A stretch of 45,743 nucleotides of DNA from Candidatus Hodarchaeota archaeon (GTDB lineage Archaea; Asgardarchaeota; Heimdallarchaeia; Hodarchaeales; Hodarchaeaceae), in the NCBI GenBank assembly GCA_016840035.1, contig JAEOTC010000200.1:1-45743 (forward strand), written 5' to 3'. This document shows, piece after piece, positions 16,222 through 25,700 of the stretch; the first letter of the stretch is position 1, and the number at the start of each line of letters is the position of its first letter. Under the pieces are notes generated by a model that was given only the letters and a program-made list of their open reading frames with translations, ran no database searches and had not been told where the DNA came from. A program made the translations under genes and the position numbers.

Positions 16222-17583
16222 GTGGGGTTATATTACGGGATAAAACAAAAATCCTTGTTTGTCCCATACACATCTAAGTATAACAAGGTACGGAGGAACT
16301 TTTGGGCTTATCTAAGAGTATTCCTCCCTCTTTTTATTCATAGCATTCAAAATCCTAAATTAGTAATGAATATCGGAAGGGATAAGTTAAGTAAGAAAGC
16401 TAGGTTTTTTTACTTGAGAAGACAAACTAGAGACTTGAAAAGCATGTCAATACCAGAACTTCTTTTACATCAGAAGCGAATCCCTTCATCAATTTGGACC
16501 TCCTTACAGCAGTATGCCGAAAATCAATACTGGGATATAAAGAATTATAGTCAAGTTGCCTTAGAACTTGAAGAATTTATCCATAATCTTCCCTCTTCTG
16601 AAGAAAATTTAGATGAATTGTGGTACGTCCTTATAAAACTCCTATTTTTTGCTGGTGATTTCAGAAGATTGAATGAAGTATATGCATCAATCACTGCCAC
16701 CAATCAAGGAATCCCTGGCGTTCGTGTCTTCTATGCCCTTGCTCTCACATTTCAAGGACATGCAAATGAAGGACTTCGAATTTTAAATAATGTCAAAGTT
16801 GATAAAATTAGGAACCCTCAAATAAAACTCGAAGCTCTAGGAGTCACCCTTTTCTTCTATTCGATACGTCGTGACCAAGACAAGGTGGATGAATTGTATC
16901 ATAAGATTATTCATCTTTCCGAATCTAATCCCGAACTTACTGAGCGAGATAAAGCTCATTTACTTCCATGGGCATATATTCGAAAAGCTTATTCAATTCG
17001 GGGGCAAACAACCAGAGCTCTTGATCTACTAATAAAAGTACAATCTGAACTCAATATTTTTCCTCATCGTTTCTTTCAAATCATGACTAGTCTCCGTATT
17101 GGCCACATCCACCACATTGGTGGTGATTTCACGAAAGCAATTGAGTATTATGATCAAGCTATCGACCTCGCATCGGAGTTACAAAGCTGGCATTATCTTT
17201 CTATGATTTATAATCGTGTGGGTTTTATTTTAACCGCTCAAAGACAACATAATGAAGCTAAAGGATATTTTCAGGAATCACTCGATTTTGCTAATAAATC
17301 GGGTGCACACTGGCTTACAGTGGGTCCACTAGTTAACTTAATTCGATGGAAACTAAATCAAGGCAGGGTTGATGAAGCTATTGAGGATTATCATACTTTT
17401 GCGAAAATTACAGAGTCTGTTGGTGATGAACAGGAACAATTTTACGCTCTTCTCGCGTTGGCCGAGCTCTATGCCCAAATTGATGATATGCCTAAGTCCA
17501 AATATTATTATTCCAAAGGTGTAAAGTTGGGATTAAAATTAGGCCATTTTCGTTTAGTCGATCAGTCAAAAGAGAATAATTAA
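16222..17583 (+). CDS. Tetratricopeptide-repeat protein
   Basis: 453 residues from a GTG that immediately follows a TGA, so the start is not secure; ATG codons at MNIGRDKL or MSIPELLL further in are alternatives. From about residue 110 the chain is a series of helix pairs of TPR type: LIKLLFFAGDFRRLNEVYASI, GVRVFYALALTFQGHANEGL, AYIRKAYSIRGQTTRALDLL, SLRIGHIHHIGGDFTKAIEY, MIYNRVGFILTAQRQHNEAK, ALLALAELYAQIDDMPKSKY. It would be a scaffold for protein binding. There is no catalytic domain, signal peptide or TM. It is divergent from RHH-ParA and convergent with the DNA methyltransferase. Confidence 0.75.
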   Translation: MGLYYGIKQKSLFVPYTSKYNKVRRNFWAYLRVFLPLFIHSIQNPKLVMNIGRDKLSKKARFFYLRRQTRDLKSMSIPELLLHQKRIPSSIWTSLQQYAENQYWDIKNYSQVALELEEFIHNLPSSEENLDELWYVLIKLLFFAGDFRRLNEVYASITATNQGIPGVRVFYALALTFQGHANEGLRILNNVKVDKIRNPQIKLEALGVTLFFYSIRRDQDKVDELYHKIIHLSESNPELTERDKAHLLPWAYIRKAYSIRGQTTRALDLLIKVQSELNIFPHRFFQIMTSLRIGHIHHIGGDFTKAIEYYDQAIDLASELQSWHYLSMIYNRVGFILTAQRQHNEAKGYFQESLDFANKSGAHWLTVGPLVNLIRWKLNQGRVDEAIEDYHTFAKITESVGDEQEQFYALLALAELYAQIDDMPKSKYYYSKGVKLGLKLGHFRLVDQSKENN

Positions 17584-17595
17584 GGGAATTTAAAC

Positions 17596-19182
17596 CTACT
17601 CAACCCAATAATGATGGTAATATTTCCTGATTAATTCTTGCTTGTATTCAGTATTCAAGTCGCTAATGGTCTTATAGATGTAATCCAGATTTGCTCTTTC
17701 AGTGATTTTTGAAATATTTAGCTGGCTCAAAACCTTTACCGATATGGGCCGTTTAGCTTTCCAGTAAATGATACTATTTAAGAATTTTAGAGCGACTGGA
17801 TGGTTCAGTAACGAATAGAAAAATAAAGCCTCTTCTTTTGTAGAAGTAGGAAGCAAATAACTAGTATCATCAAGTACCACAGGTTTATTCTGAATAGGGC
17901 CAATAACCGTAAACCCAAGCTTCTTATGAAGACCAGATATTCCAATCTTCCAATTTGTAAAGGAATATGGCCCTACACCAAATACTGAAAATGGGGGTTT
18001 ACCCTTATAGATAGAACTACCACGATGTCCCATCATGATGCGGTTTGCATCGAGATATTCCCATGTTTTGGGTGCAGTTGTTTTAATTGTTGTAGTATCT
18101 TCCCCTACTGTTTTTTGTGGAACTATCAACCAACGATGAGTTTCGTTTACGTTATTATGTGCTAGATCTGTACTTTTAAGTAAAGGATAGAGGAAAGTAT
18201 CCTCTATTTCAACTTTATTGTTTTGACCATTAATATAGGAGTCTCCCTCTTTTGTTAGTATCATAATTTGGGATGCATCATGCTTAATTCCGGATCTCCA
18301 AGGAATTACAAATTTCCCGTGAAGGGATTCCGTCTCTCTGAAAGCTTCCAAATTATTTACGATTAAATCTTCAATAATTCCAAGCGATGATGACGATGAA
18401 GTTGCTTCTAATGAAGGGTAGACAGTCATCGTCTGGGTCGAACTTCCTGCTTGAATGTCCAAAGTTAGTAAACACGCATCCACTGAAGCATTAAAATGAC
18501 TTAAAGCATTAATCATGTGTATAGTACACCTAGTAACGGGAGATTTGTGTTTATAAATGAATTTGAAAATCTTTCGTGCAACGCTTACTTTACATAAAAA
18601 TGCTAAGGTTCCTGAAGATTCATTCATTACTTTTAACAGAGTTAAAATCATCCACTCTGAGATATCAAAATTACTTTTTCCTGTGAGCGAATCTAAACCA
18701 GTGAAACCATGTATATTACTTTTTTTAGGAAGATTCGTTCCATTAATTAATCCCTGTGTTGATGAGGTAATCCATGGTAAATTACCCACAATTAAAATTG
18801 GAGTCTGTAATTGAGATATGAATTTGTTCCAATCTTTCAGGAAAAAATCGGTATTACTTAAATTTACAAGTTCTTGTTGTTTAAGTCCGATAACTTTAGT
18901 GTTTAACTCATTTAAATAACTAGGATTAATATCGAGGCCGTATATTTGAGTATTTGGAAAGGTTTTAAGGGCTGAAAGTATGAATGAACCTGTACCACAA
19001 GTGGGCTCTATTATTACGGAGGGGGAGATCCCCTCTGACTTTAATTTAGTTAGAATACTCTCTGCAAGCGTTAGGGGTGTTTGGAAATCGCCATACTCTT
19101 TAATGTGCTTATGCTTGCGTGATTTCACATCTAGGATGAATGAATATCTCGTTAAGAATCTTTCTTGTAGTCTTATAGTCAT
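17596..19182 (-). CDS. Orphan N6-adenine DNA methyltransferase
   Basis: 528 residues. The methyltransferase core shows motif X GDFQTP (31-36), motif I EPTCGTGSF (59-67) with the acidic loop GLDINP (82-87), and motif IV as GNLPW (133-137) in place of the usual N-P-P-Y/W. The C-terminal 180 residues (about 345-525) resemble the target-recognition region of type IIG/type I M subunits, ending KRPISVKVLSQLNI. There is no nuclease motif in the chain and no restriction gene beside it, so it is either an orphan methylase or separated from its partner. N6-adenine methylation is inferred from motif order. The frame is intact. Confidence 0.78.
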   Translation of the reverse strand: MTIRLQERFLTRYSFILDVKSRKHKHIKEYGDFQTPLTLAESILTKLKSEGISPSVIIEPTCGTGSFILSALKTFPNTQIYGLDINPSYLNELNTKVIGLKQQELVNLSNTDFFLKDWNKFISQLQTPILIVGNLPWITSSTQGLINGTNLPKKSNIHGFTGLDSLTGKSNFDISEWMILTLLKVMNESSGTLAFLCKVSVARKIFKFIYKHKSPVTRCTIHMINALSHFNASVDACLLTLDIQAGSSTQTMTVYPSLEATSSSSSLGIIEDLIVNNLEAFRETESLHGKFVIPWRSGIKHDASQIMILTKEGDSYINGQNNKVEIEDTFLYPLLKSTDLAHNNVNETHRWLIVPQKTVGEDTTTIKTTAPKTWEYLDANRIMMGHRGSSIYKGKPPFSVFGVGPYSFTNWKIGISGLHKKLGFTVIGPIQNKPVVLDDTSYLLPTSTKEEALFFYSLLNHPVALKFLNSIIYWKAKRPISVKVLSQLNISKITERANLDYIYKTISDLNTEYKQELIRKYYHHYWVE

Positions 19183-19238
19183 TGTGTAACTTCACTGTGG
19201 GACTAGAAGGTTTTTATAAACTCCAAATTACCTCGTAA

Positions 19239-20684
19239 ATGGATAAAATGACTCATTTTTTAGACGAACTTCTAAATCCAAGATCTGTAGCATTCTTGGG
19301 GGCATCAAACAATTTGATCACGATGGGCACAGGTCAATGTTATGCTCTTAAGACTCGATTTAAAGGAAAAATTTATCCAATTCATCCCAAAGAGGATAAA
19401 GTTCTAGGATTACCAGTATATCGGAAATTAGAAGATTTACCAGAAATTCCTGATCTTTTGATCATCGTCCTTCCAACTCGTTTAGTTATTGAATATTTAG
19501 AAGCAGCAGGAAAGTTAGGAATTCCTTATGCAGTAATCGTTTCAGCAGGTTTTAGCGAAGTAGGAGAAGTAGATAATCAAGAAGAATTGAATGAAATTGC
19601 TACTAGGTTTAATATGCGATTTATTGGTCCTAATTGTATTGGTGTAATTAATACCCATTCTAACCATGGTATCCTCAATTGTACCTGGTTTCCTTTTGAA
19701 TTACCTAAAGACCAGAAGGGGAATATCTCATTACTGAGTCAAAGCGGGTCCTGGATCTCCCAAATTCTAATCTGGGCCGAACGGAGAGGGCTTAGGATAG
19801 GAAAATCTATATCGATTGGGAATGAAGCAAACACGAGTATAACGGAATGTCTTGAATATTTCCATCAGGATCCCCAAACTGAAGTCATTGGTATGTATGT
19901 TGAGGGAATAAAACGCGAAGGCCGAAAATTTGTCGAAGCTCTCCATGAGGTTTCAAGGGAAAAACCAGTTGTAGTCTCATATCACGGAGGGACATCGGCC
20001 GGAGCACGTGCAGGGATGTCTCATACAGCGTCACTTGGTGGAAAACCGTCAATCTACGATGCGATATTTAAACAATCAGGGGTCATTCAAGCAGCTAACA
20101 TGGAAGAATTATTCGAATTCACACATGCTTTTTCGTTAGCACATCCTGTCAAAGGTAAAAGAGTTGGACTGATAACAAATTCAGGAGGCCCAGCAGTTAC
20201 TTTAGCTGATTTATGTGAAAAGGAAGGATTAGAAGTAGTTTCATTATCGAAAGATTTACAAGCCCAGCTAAAAGCTATTATTCCTTCAGTTGCCTCCGCA
20301 AATAATCCGATAGATCTAACATTCGATTTGAATTTTAATTTGTTCTATGAAGAAGTTCCTAAACTCGTATGGCATTCAGGAGAAGTAGATGTTTTAATTT
20401 TTTACGGGATTTTTGGACGAAGCATGTTAGAACGTTCACTAGAATACTCTAATGGTGAATTTTCACACCTCTTTCCCCTTGAACCTATGGATATTCTTGT
20501 ACAAGAAACTTTAGAACGATTTTTTGAGTGGGTTCATTCCAATAAGATCCCTGTTCTGATTAGCTGTATTGATACAGCAGATAATCTGATCCCACTATTC
20601 CAAGAAAATCGGATCCCAATATTTAAGTGGCCAAACATGACCGTGAAAGCTGCGAGAGCATTAGTACAGTATTATAACCAGTAA
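19239..20684 (+). CDS. Acyl-CoA synthetase (ADP-forming), alpha subunit
   Basis: 481 residues. A CoA-binding Rossmann domain at the N-terminus (NPRSVAFLGASNN, then IYPIHPKEDKVLGLPVYRKL, FIGPNCIGVIN) is followed by two flavodoxin-like succinyl-CoA-synthetase domains. SQSGSW (168-172) is typical, and H262 in RAGMSHTASLGG is in the position of the phosphohistidine of the archaeal ACD alpha chain. ITNSGGPAVTLADLCE starts the last domain. It makes ATP and acid from acyl-CoA, ADP and phosphate during fermentation, but needs an ATP-grasp beta subunit, which is not adjacent here. The start may be ATG at 19239 or 19248. Confidence 0.85.
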   Translation: MDKMTHFLDELLNPRSVAFLGASNNLITMGTGQCYALKTRFKGKIYPIHPKEDKVLGLPVYRKLEDLPEIPDLLIIVLPTRLVIEYLEAAGKLGIPYAVIVSAGFSEVGEVDNQEELNEIATRFNMRFIGPNCIGVINTHSNHGILNCTWFPFELPKDQKGNISLLSQSGSWISQILIWAERRGLRIGKSISIGNEANTSITECLEYFHQDPQTEVIGMYVEGIKREGRKFVEALHEVSREKPVVVSYHGGTSAGARAGMSHTASLGGKPSIYDAIFKQSGVIQAANMEELFEFTHAFSLAHPVKGKRVGLITNSGGPAVTLADLCEKEGLEVVSLSKDLQAQLKAIIPSVASANNPIDLTFDLNFNLFYEEVPKLVWHSGEVDVLIFYGIFGRSMLERSLEYSNGEFSHLFPLEPMDILVQETLERFFEWVHSNKIPVLISCIDTADNLIPLFQENRIPIFKWPNMTVKAARALVQYYNQ

Positions 20685-20708
20685 ACTGATTGTTTCTCCC
20701 TTTCAAGA

Positions 20709-22115
20709 TTATTTTTGTGTGGATATCTTTACTCCTTTTGTTCTAATTAGAGGTGTCGTTAAAAACCCGCCAGTCAGTTGTGTCTCTTTTGAAAGACCAG
20801 TGATATTATTCAATACATCGAAGACATTTCCTCCGATGGAAACATTAGTCAAAGGTTCTGCTAGCTCTCCATTTCTTATTAATTGTGCACCCTTAGCTAC
20901 ACCACTAAATATTCCATTTTCAACTCTAAATGATCCAGAAAAATACTCAAATATGATTCCTAGCTTAACATCTCCATGAATTTCCTCAGTACTCATATCA
21001 CCAGGTAGGATATGAGGTGCATTGGGAAAAATTTCACTTGGTGGCTGAATAAATCGCATTCCTCCTAATCCTCTCCACGAATTACCTGTGGATTTCGTGT
21101 CCATCTTATTAGCCCGTAATTCATCAAATATAAATGTTTTTAGAACTCCGTTGTTAATTATTGAAGTTTTCTGTGTTTTATTTCCTTCATCATCAAAGGG
21201 TTTACATCCGCTTCCAGCATTAGGGTTATGAGAATCATCTATCAGGTTAAATGATTCTATTGCAACTGAATCAGCTAGTTTATCTTTCCACATAGAACGG
21301 GCTTGTTCTACACTATCAGCCCTAATGGAATGTGCAATGACAAAGAAGAGTGGCTGGAAAACACTATTTTTACTAAAAATAACAACATCTGAATCAATCG
21401 ATGGGGGGGTGACCGCGTTCAAGTTCCTGATGGCTCGAGACGTTAGAACTTCTCCAAAGTTCAAAAAATCTACTTGGCTTGTGTCATGGGTGTAAAAACT
21501 ATCAAAAACAAATGATCCGACTTTTTCTCCTTCTCTTGCTACGGCAAGAAAATTTCCCTCTAGACAGTTGGATCTTGAGAATCCCTCGACACCTAGAGAA
21601 TTTACAATACCAAATGCATTTTCTGAAGTTTCAATTTTGCTTAAATTAGTTCTAACACTAACCTTAGCCTTCCTCATTGGTTCTAACACTAATTTCGCAG
21701 AGTCAATCATTTCTTCGATGGTTACCTCGGCTACTGAATTAGTAAATCTACCATCAATTTGCGAATATTTTGATGGTATAGGAAATTTTAATCCTGGTTT
21801 GATTGGTGCTACATGTGTAATGTCAACTGCTTCATCTACACAAGATTTTAATGCATTCATGTCCGTTTTGTTTGAATAAGAGAATCCTTCTACTTCTTTA
21901 TTAAGAATTCTGACTGCAAATCCTAATTCTGAGGTTGATCGTTCTGTAGAAATAGATTGTCCCTCGGTCATCACTTGAGTATTCTTTCGTAAATGAAAAA
22001 ACACTTCTGCTGAAGTAATTGCCTTGTTATCGGCATATTTTAAGACTCGGTGAGCTAGATCCAGCAGGGAGGACTTAGTTTCATATTCACTTTCCATTCT
22101 ATTTACCTCCCGCAA
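20709..22115 (-). CDS. tldE: TldE/PmbA-type subunit of the TldD/TldE peptidase
   Basis: 468 residues of the TldD/PmbA fold but without the HExxxH zinc motif, as in TldE/PmbA. Typical regions are visible: the N-terminal AVRILNKEVEGFSYS, the middle DSDVVIFSKNS, and the C-terminal GGFLTTPLIRTKGVKIS. Together with TldD it forms a heterodimer in which only TldD is catalytic. The ORF start lies inside the end of TldD (17-base overlap), so the pair is translationally coupled and TldD is upstream. Confidence 0.85.
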   Translation of the reverse strand: MREVNRMESEYETKSSLLDLAHRVLKYADNKAITSAEVFFHLRKNTQVMTEGQSISTERSTSELGFAVRILNKEVEGFSYSNKTDMNALKSCVDEAVDITHVAPIKPGLKFPIPSKYSQIDGRFTNSVAEVTIEEMIDSAKLVLEPMRKAKVSVRTNLSKIETSENAFGIVNSLGVEGFSRSNCLEGNFLAVAREGEKVGSFVFDSFYTHDTSQVDFLNFGEVLTSRAIRNLNAVTPPSIDSDVVIFSKNSVFQPLFFVIAHSIRADSVEQARSMWKDKLADSVAIESFNLIDDSHNPNAGSGCKPFDDEGNKTQKTSIINNGVLKTFIFDELRANKMDTKSTGNSWRGLGGMRFIQPPSEIFPNAPHILPGDMSTEEIHGDVKLGIIFEYFSGSFRVENGIFSGVAKGAQLIRNGELAEPLTNVSIGGNVFDVLNNITGLSKETQLTGGFLTTPLIRTKGVKISTQK

Positions 22116-23505
22116 GCATCGCTTTCACAGCTAGATGAGGGCCTCCTGCATCAACTTTAGCTGGTTGCTCTTTTCCACAAAATCCTGCACCTAAATTAGT
22201 GTCAAAGTCTTTCCCTACACCAAGAATACTATTTAACACCTCGAAAGCATTCCCAGTCAGGACGGGATTTTGGTATAATACTTCCGTGATCTCAGCCTTT
22301 TTTATTTCGTAACATTCAACCGCTCCAAACATGAATTCTCCTGAACTATCCGCCTGTCCATTCTGTAATGATTTCAAATAATATCCGTTCCCAATTGATT
22401 CGCATAATTCTTCAAAGGTCATATCGCCTGATTTAATGTACGTATTACGCATTCTTACAATAGGTTCATCATTAAATGTGTATGCTCGAGCATTACCCGT
22501 CACTTCAATGCCCAATTCCGCCGCCAAAGCCCGATTTGTCAAATATCCCGTCATTATCCCATCTTTTATAATATGCGTCGTTTTCCCCCTAACTCCCTCA
22601 TCATCAAATGGTAACCAACCAGCTCCCATCCATTTCGATCCTTCCAGTACAGGTGAGTCGATAATCGTTATGTTTTCATCACACACTTTCTGGTTAAGTT
22701 TTCCTTGCGTAAACGATCCCAATTGAACAAGATCTGCCTCTGCTGTATGACCTATCGCCTCATGTGCAAAAACACCCACTAGTTGTTGATCTAATAATAA
22801 ATTACTGAGACCACTTGGAGGAAGAGACGCTTTAACCAGTTTCAACGCTTTTTGTGCACTTTCCTCGACTACTTCATCCATTGGATGTAAATCAAAAAAT
22901 TCAGCTCCACACGTATGGGACCACGAAGTATAACCACTAGCCATTTTACCTTCTTCCATTGCTACGGCATAGGCCATCAATGTTGGTTTCATGTCAGTCC
23001 AACTTACACGGGTACCCTCATTAGTAACAATCATACGGTTATCAATAACTTCATTATAATTGATCGTGAGACTTTTGATCAGTTGCATATTTTCTGTGAC
23101 TTTAGCAGCATCTATAATCATCTTTAACTTCTCTTCCGTCGAGAGCTCCTTCAAATGTTTCTTCCTAGGAGAGATTGCTGTTTCTTCAATTATTTCAATT
23201 TCCGCCAATTCAACCTTACTGTCCTTGTATGGAGCTGAATTCTTGGCTAACTTGGCTGCAGATTGAACACTTTCTTCAATCTCTCGTTCAGAAGTTTTAT
23301 TGGTCGCAGAAAGACCCCAACTTCCATCAATAAGGACTCTTACACAAATACCTTCTCTTGAGCCGGTTGTGCTTGTTAATTCCCCATTTCGGTACCGAAA
23401 GTTTGCGAGATATTTATCTTGATAACGGAGTTCAACATAACTTGCTCCAAGTTTCTCCCCTTCCTTTAAACCTGAAATCAGTAGGTCTTGATCAAAGAAA
23501 CTCAT
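22099..23505 (-). CDS. tldD: TldD-type zinc metallopeptidase subunit
   Basis: 468 residues. The zinc motif HEAIGH is at 248-253, matching the TldD H-E-x-x-x-H, and the C-terminal C443 in GAGFCGKEQPA is at the position of the third ligand. The N-terminal fold (ASYVELRYQDKYLANFRYRNGEL) is typical of TldD. TldD/TldE pairs cleave unfolded or modified peptides in the cytoplasm; in E. coli they trim microcin B17 and CcdA, and archaeal roles are less known. First gene of a two-gene operon with tldE. Confidence 0.9.
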   Translation of the reverse strand: MSFFDQDLLISGLKEGEKLGASYVELRYQDKYLANFRYRNGELTSTTGSREGICVRVLIDGSWGLSATNKTSEREIEESVQSAAKLAKNSAPYKDSKVELAEIEIIEETAISPRKKHLKELSTEEKLKMIIDAAKVTENMQLIKSLTINYNEVIDNRMIVTNEGTRVSWTDMKPTLMAYAVAMEEGKMASGYTSWSHTCGAEFFDLHPMDEVVEESAQKALKLVKASLPPSGLSNLLLDQQLVGVFAHEAIGHTAEADLVQLGSFTQGKLNQKVCDENITIIDSPVLEGSKWMGAGWLPFDDEGVRGKTTHIIKDGIMTGYLTNRALAAELGIEVTGNARAYTFNDEPIVRMRNTYIKSGDMTFEELCESIGNGYYLKSLQNGQADSSGEFMFGAVECYEIKKAEITEVLYQNPVLTGNAFEVLNSILGVGKDFDTNLGAGFCGKEQPAKVDAGGPHLAVKAMLAGGK

Positions 23506-23821
23506 GATTCTTACCAGTGATTTAATCAGGATTGGAAGTTTTAGAATTCTATCCCCAGAAATTCTGATGCCAGTATTGTCACTTTTTTTATACTATCAAA
23601 TTCTGGTGAGCTTAAGAACGAAACAGTTCTTACTAAGATAGAAATCGAATTTGAGGTTATTCTCATGTGGGATTTAGTTCCTGAACAATAAGCACAACAA
23701 AAATACGTTTCTAACAGGTATCGCTCTCAAGCGATCAAAATTTTCTGAAAAAAAAGATTTTTCGAATTCTATCTTAACTGCAGATAAGTATCATTCTTTC
23801 ATCTTCCTGGATTACGAAGGA

Positions 23822-24559
23822 GTGGATAATCTTCTTTCGATTCAAGAGATTGAGAGCCTTTTACGTAAACTCAATAATTCTTTGGTGCTTACAATAGCAG
23901 TTAGGGCAGTAGAATTTCAGAATGGTAGTGATCTTTGGAGATCCTACCTTAACCTATTTGCTGATAATCCAAATATGGGTTTGAACATTGTCGCAGGTCA
24001 TCCAGCGTATAACATTGACCAATCAATATCACTGAAAGAAACTCTAGGAAAATACTTCACAGAAATTAGGAAAAGGACAGATCGTCCAATATTCTTTGGA
24101 ATAGATAATATTTCCTCAAAACTTGTGAGAAAAATATGTCAACGATTTTCACCAATAATTCCATTTGGTCTTCATGGTGACAAGCGTTTACTGAATGGTT
24201 TTTCAAAAGAATTAGAACATTGTACACTGGCTATATACACTCCTCTAGCCATAGCTTCTCAGAAGGATGAGGATGATTTAGATGAGCTTCTTCCTTATCT
24301 TCTTCGACGTAGATCGATAAAAAAGCAATTGTTAAGAATTAAAAAAACGAGTGCTGGACGAATAAAATCCTCACAATCCACTTCTTCTGAAGAAGTTCAA
24401 AAAGTGATAAGAGATAATCTTGGAGATTTTATCCTTACAGATTCCAATATTGAAGAGAAAATGGTCGAGTTTTCATCTCATAATATTAAATTATTAGTAG
24501 GATATCCTGCAATCTCTTCAATCAGGGATCAACAAATAGAGGAGTTTAAAATTCCCTGA
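23822..24559 (+). CDS. DUF7388-like protein, uncertain N-terminus
   Basis: 245 residues from the GTG at 23822. The frame is open back to 23678 without ATG, GTG or TTG, and this upstream part reads FLTGIALKRSKF and then FIFLDYEG immediately before the GTG. From memory this resembles haloarchaeal DUF7388 proteins, whose start has an A-L-K-P run followed by a D-Y-E-G motif; LTIAVRAVEF and GLNIVAGHPAY also match their V-R-A-x-x-F and AGHPAY motifs. So the true protein probably starts upstream, perhaps at CTG 23681, or a frameshift hides the start. The biochemical role is unknown. The last third is rich in Lys/Arg. Confidence 0.5.
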   Translation: MDNLLSIQEIESLLRKLNNSLVLTIAVRAVEFQNGSDLWRSYLNLFADNPNMGLNIVAGHPAYNIDQSISLKETLGKYFTEIRKRTDRPIFFGIDNISSKLVRKICQRFSPIIPFGLHGDKRLLNGFSKELEHCTLAIYTPLAIASQKDEDDLDELLPYLLRRRSIKKQLLRIKKTSAGRIKSSQSTSSEEVQKVIRDNLGDFILTDSNIEEKMVEFSSHNIKLLVGYPAISSIRDQQIEEFKIP

Positions 24560-24707
24560 ATAGAGAAAGAAAGAGAGAAAATGGGTTCAACTCTAACCAT
24601 TTTTTACTTTGTCATCCTTAAATAGGATAGATAACTAGCTTATTGATTAGAGGAAGCATGAAAAATTCTCGATTTTCTCCCAAAATGTCGTTCCTATTGG
24701 AAGTATA

Positions 24708-25595
24708 ATGATGGAAATCAATTCAAATCTGGTAAATACTGTTTTAAAAGAAACTACCAAGACGATAAGCTGGCGGGATATTATGATGTACGCTACAGCC
24801 ATTAATGATCCTAATCCGTTCTATTTAGATGATGAACGTGAGGGAGGAATTGTATCCCATCCAGTTTTTCCAGTCACTTTAACCTTACCTCTCGTAGAAA
24901 ACCTGCATGATAATATTGGAGAAGAAGATCAGGAAAAATTTCCTTTTGAAGTTTTATTGACCGCCGTGCATTATTCGGAACATATAAAGCTTCATAGACT
25001 TATTCGTCCAGATGATTCTTTGACATTAACTGGAAATGTTGAAGCGATTATTCCCCATCGGGCTGGAACGCATGTAATTATAAAATTCGACGGTGTAGAT
25101 AGCAATAACCAACCAGTTTTTACTGAATACACGGGAGGAATGCTTCGGGGAGTAGAATGTCTTGGAGGTGATCAAGGAACCGAAAACATACCTCACGTCC
25201 CTGTTTCACCCTTTGGTGAAGATTTTTTGTGGAGAAAGGAATTAAAGGTAAGTCCGTTACAAGCACACATATATGATGGGTGCGTTGGACCAACACTACC
25301 ATTTCATACCTCTAAAGAAATTGCTCATCAATTAGGGTTACCCGATATACTTCTACAAGGATTATGTACCTTAGCTTTTGCAGTGAGTGAAATTATTTCA
25401 GAAGAATTCAATGGTGATCCCACTCACGTATCAGAAGTTGCCGGTAAGTTTACATCGATGATTATCCCGAATTCAGAGATAGAACTAAGGGTTAATGGTA
25501 AGAATATGTGTGGTAACTCACAAGAGATCTTTTTTGAAGTATATAATCAAGAAAATCGGAAAGCGATTAGGGAAGGATATGTAAAAGTGATTTAG
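24708..25595 (+). CDS. MaoC-like double hot-dog protein with altered hydratase motif
   Basis: 295 residues forming two hot-dog domains, like hydratase-2 / fungal-type MaoC proteins. The first half keeps MMYATAINDPNPFYLDD (dehydratase-N type). The second half should carry the hydratase pair (Y-x-x-x-G-D-x-N-P-x-H and H-G-L-C-T), but reads HIYDGCVGPTLPFH and ILLQGLCT, so the catalytic Asp is not recognisable and the second His is Gln. A 3-hydroxyacyl-CoA dehydratase function is therefore doubtful; binding or a different reaction is possible. The ATG used is well placed. Confidence 0.7.
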   Translation: MMEINSNLVNTVLKETTKTISWRDIMMYATAINDPNPFYLDDEREGGIVSHPVFPVTLTLPLVENLHDNIGEEDQEKFPFEVLLTAVHYSEHIKLHRLIRPDDSLTLTGNVEAIIPHRAGTHVIIKFDGVDSNNQPVFTEYTGGMLRGVECLGGDQGTENIPHVPVSPFGEDFLWRKELKVSPLQAHIYDGCVGPTLPFHTSKEIAHQLGLPDILLQGLCTLAFAVSEIISEEFNGDPTHVSEVAGKFTSMIIPNSEIELRVNGKNMCGNSQEIFFEVYNQENRKAIREGYVKVI

Positions 25596-25605
25596 AATAT
25601 CTAAA

Positions 25606-25637
25606 ATATATACCAAAAACGATATATACCAAAAATG
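25606..25637. repeat. Tandem 16-bp direct repeat overlapping the arsR upstream region
   Basis: ATATATACCAAAAA(C/T)G occurs twice head to tail, at 25606-25621 and 25622-25637. Each copy contains a TATA-like core. The second copy includes the first possible ATG of arsR (25635), so it is likely to be promoter or operator DNA and the real ATG is downstream at 25701. Candidate site for autoregulation by the ArsR protein. Confidence 0.5.
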
Positions 25638-25700
25638 ATATACAATATCTTAGATAAAATAAGTCAGCAATCATCTGATATATCCAAATTGGTAATTAAA

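Noticed and set aside
22436..23266. Several open frames on the plus strand across tldD
   Set aside because: Shadows of tldD; no start signal and poor composition.
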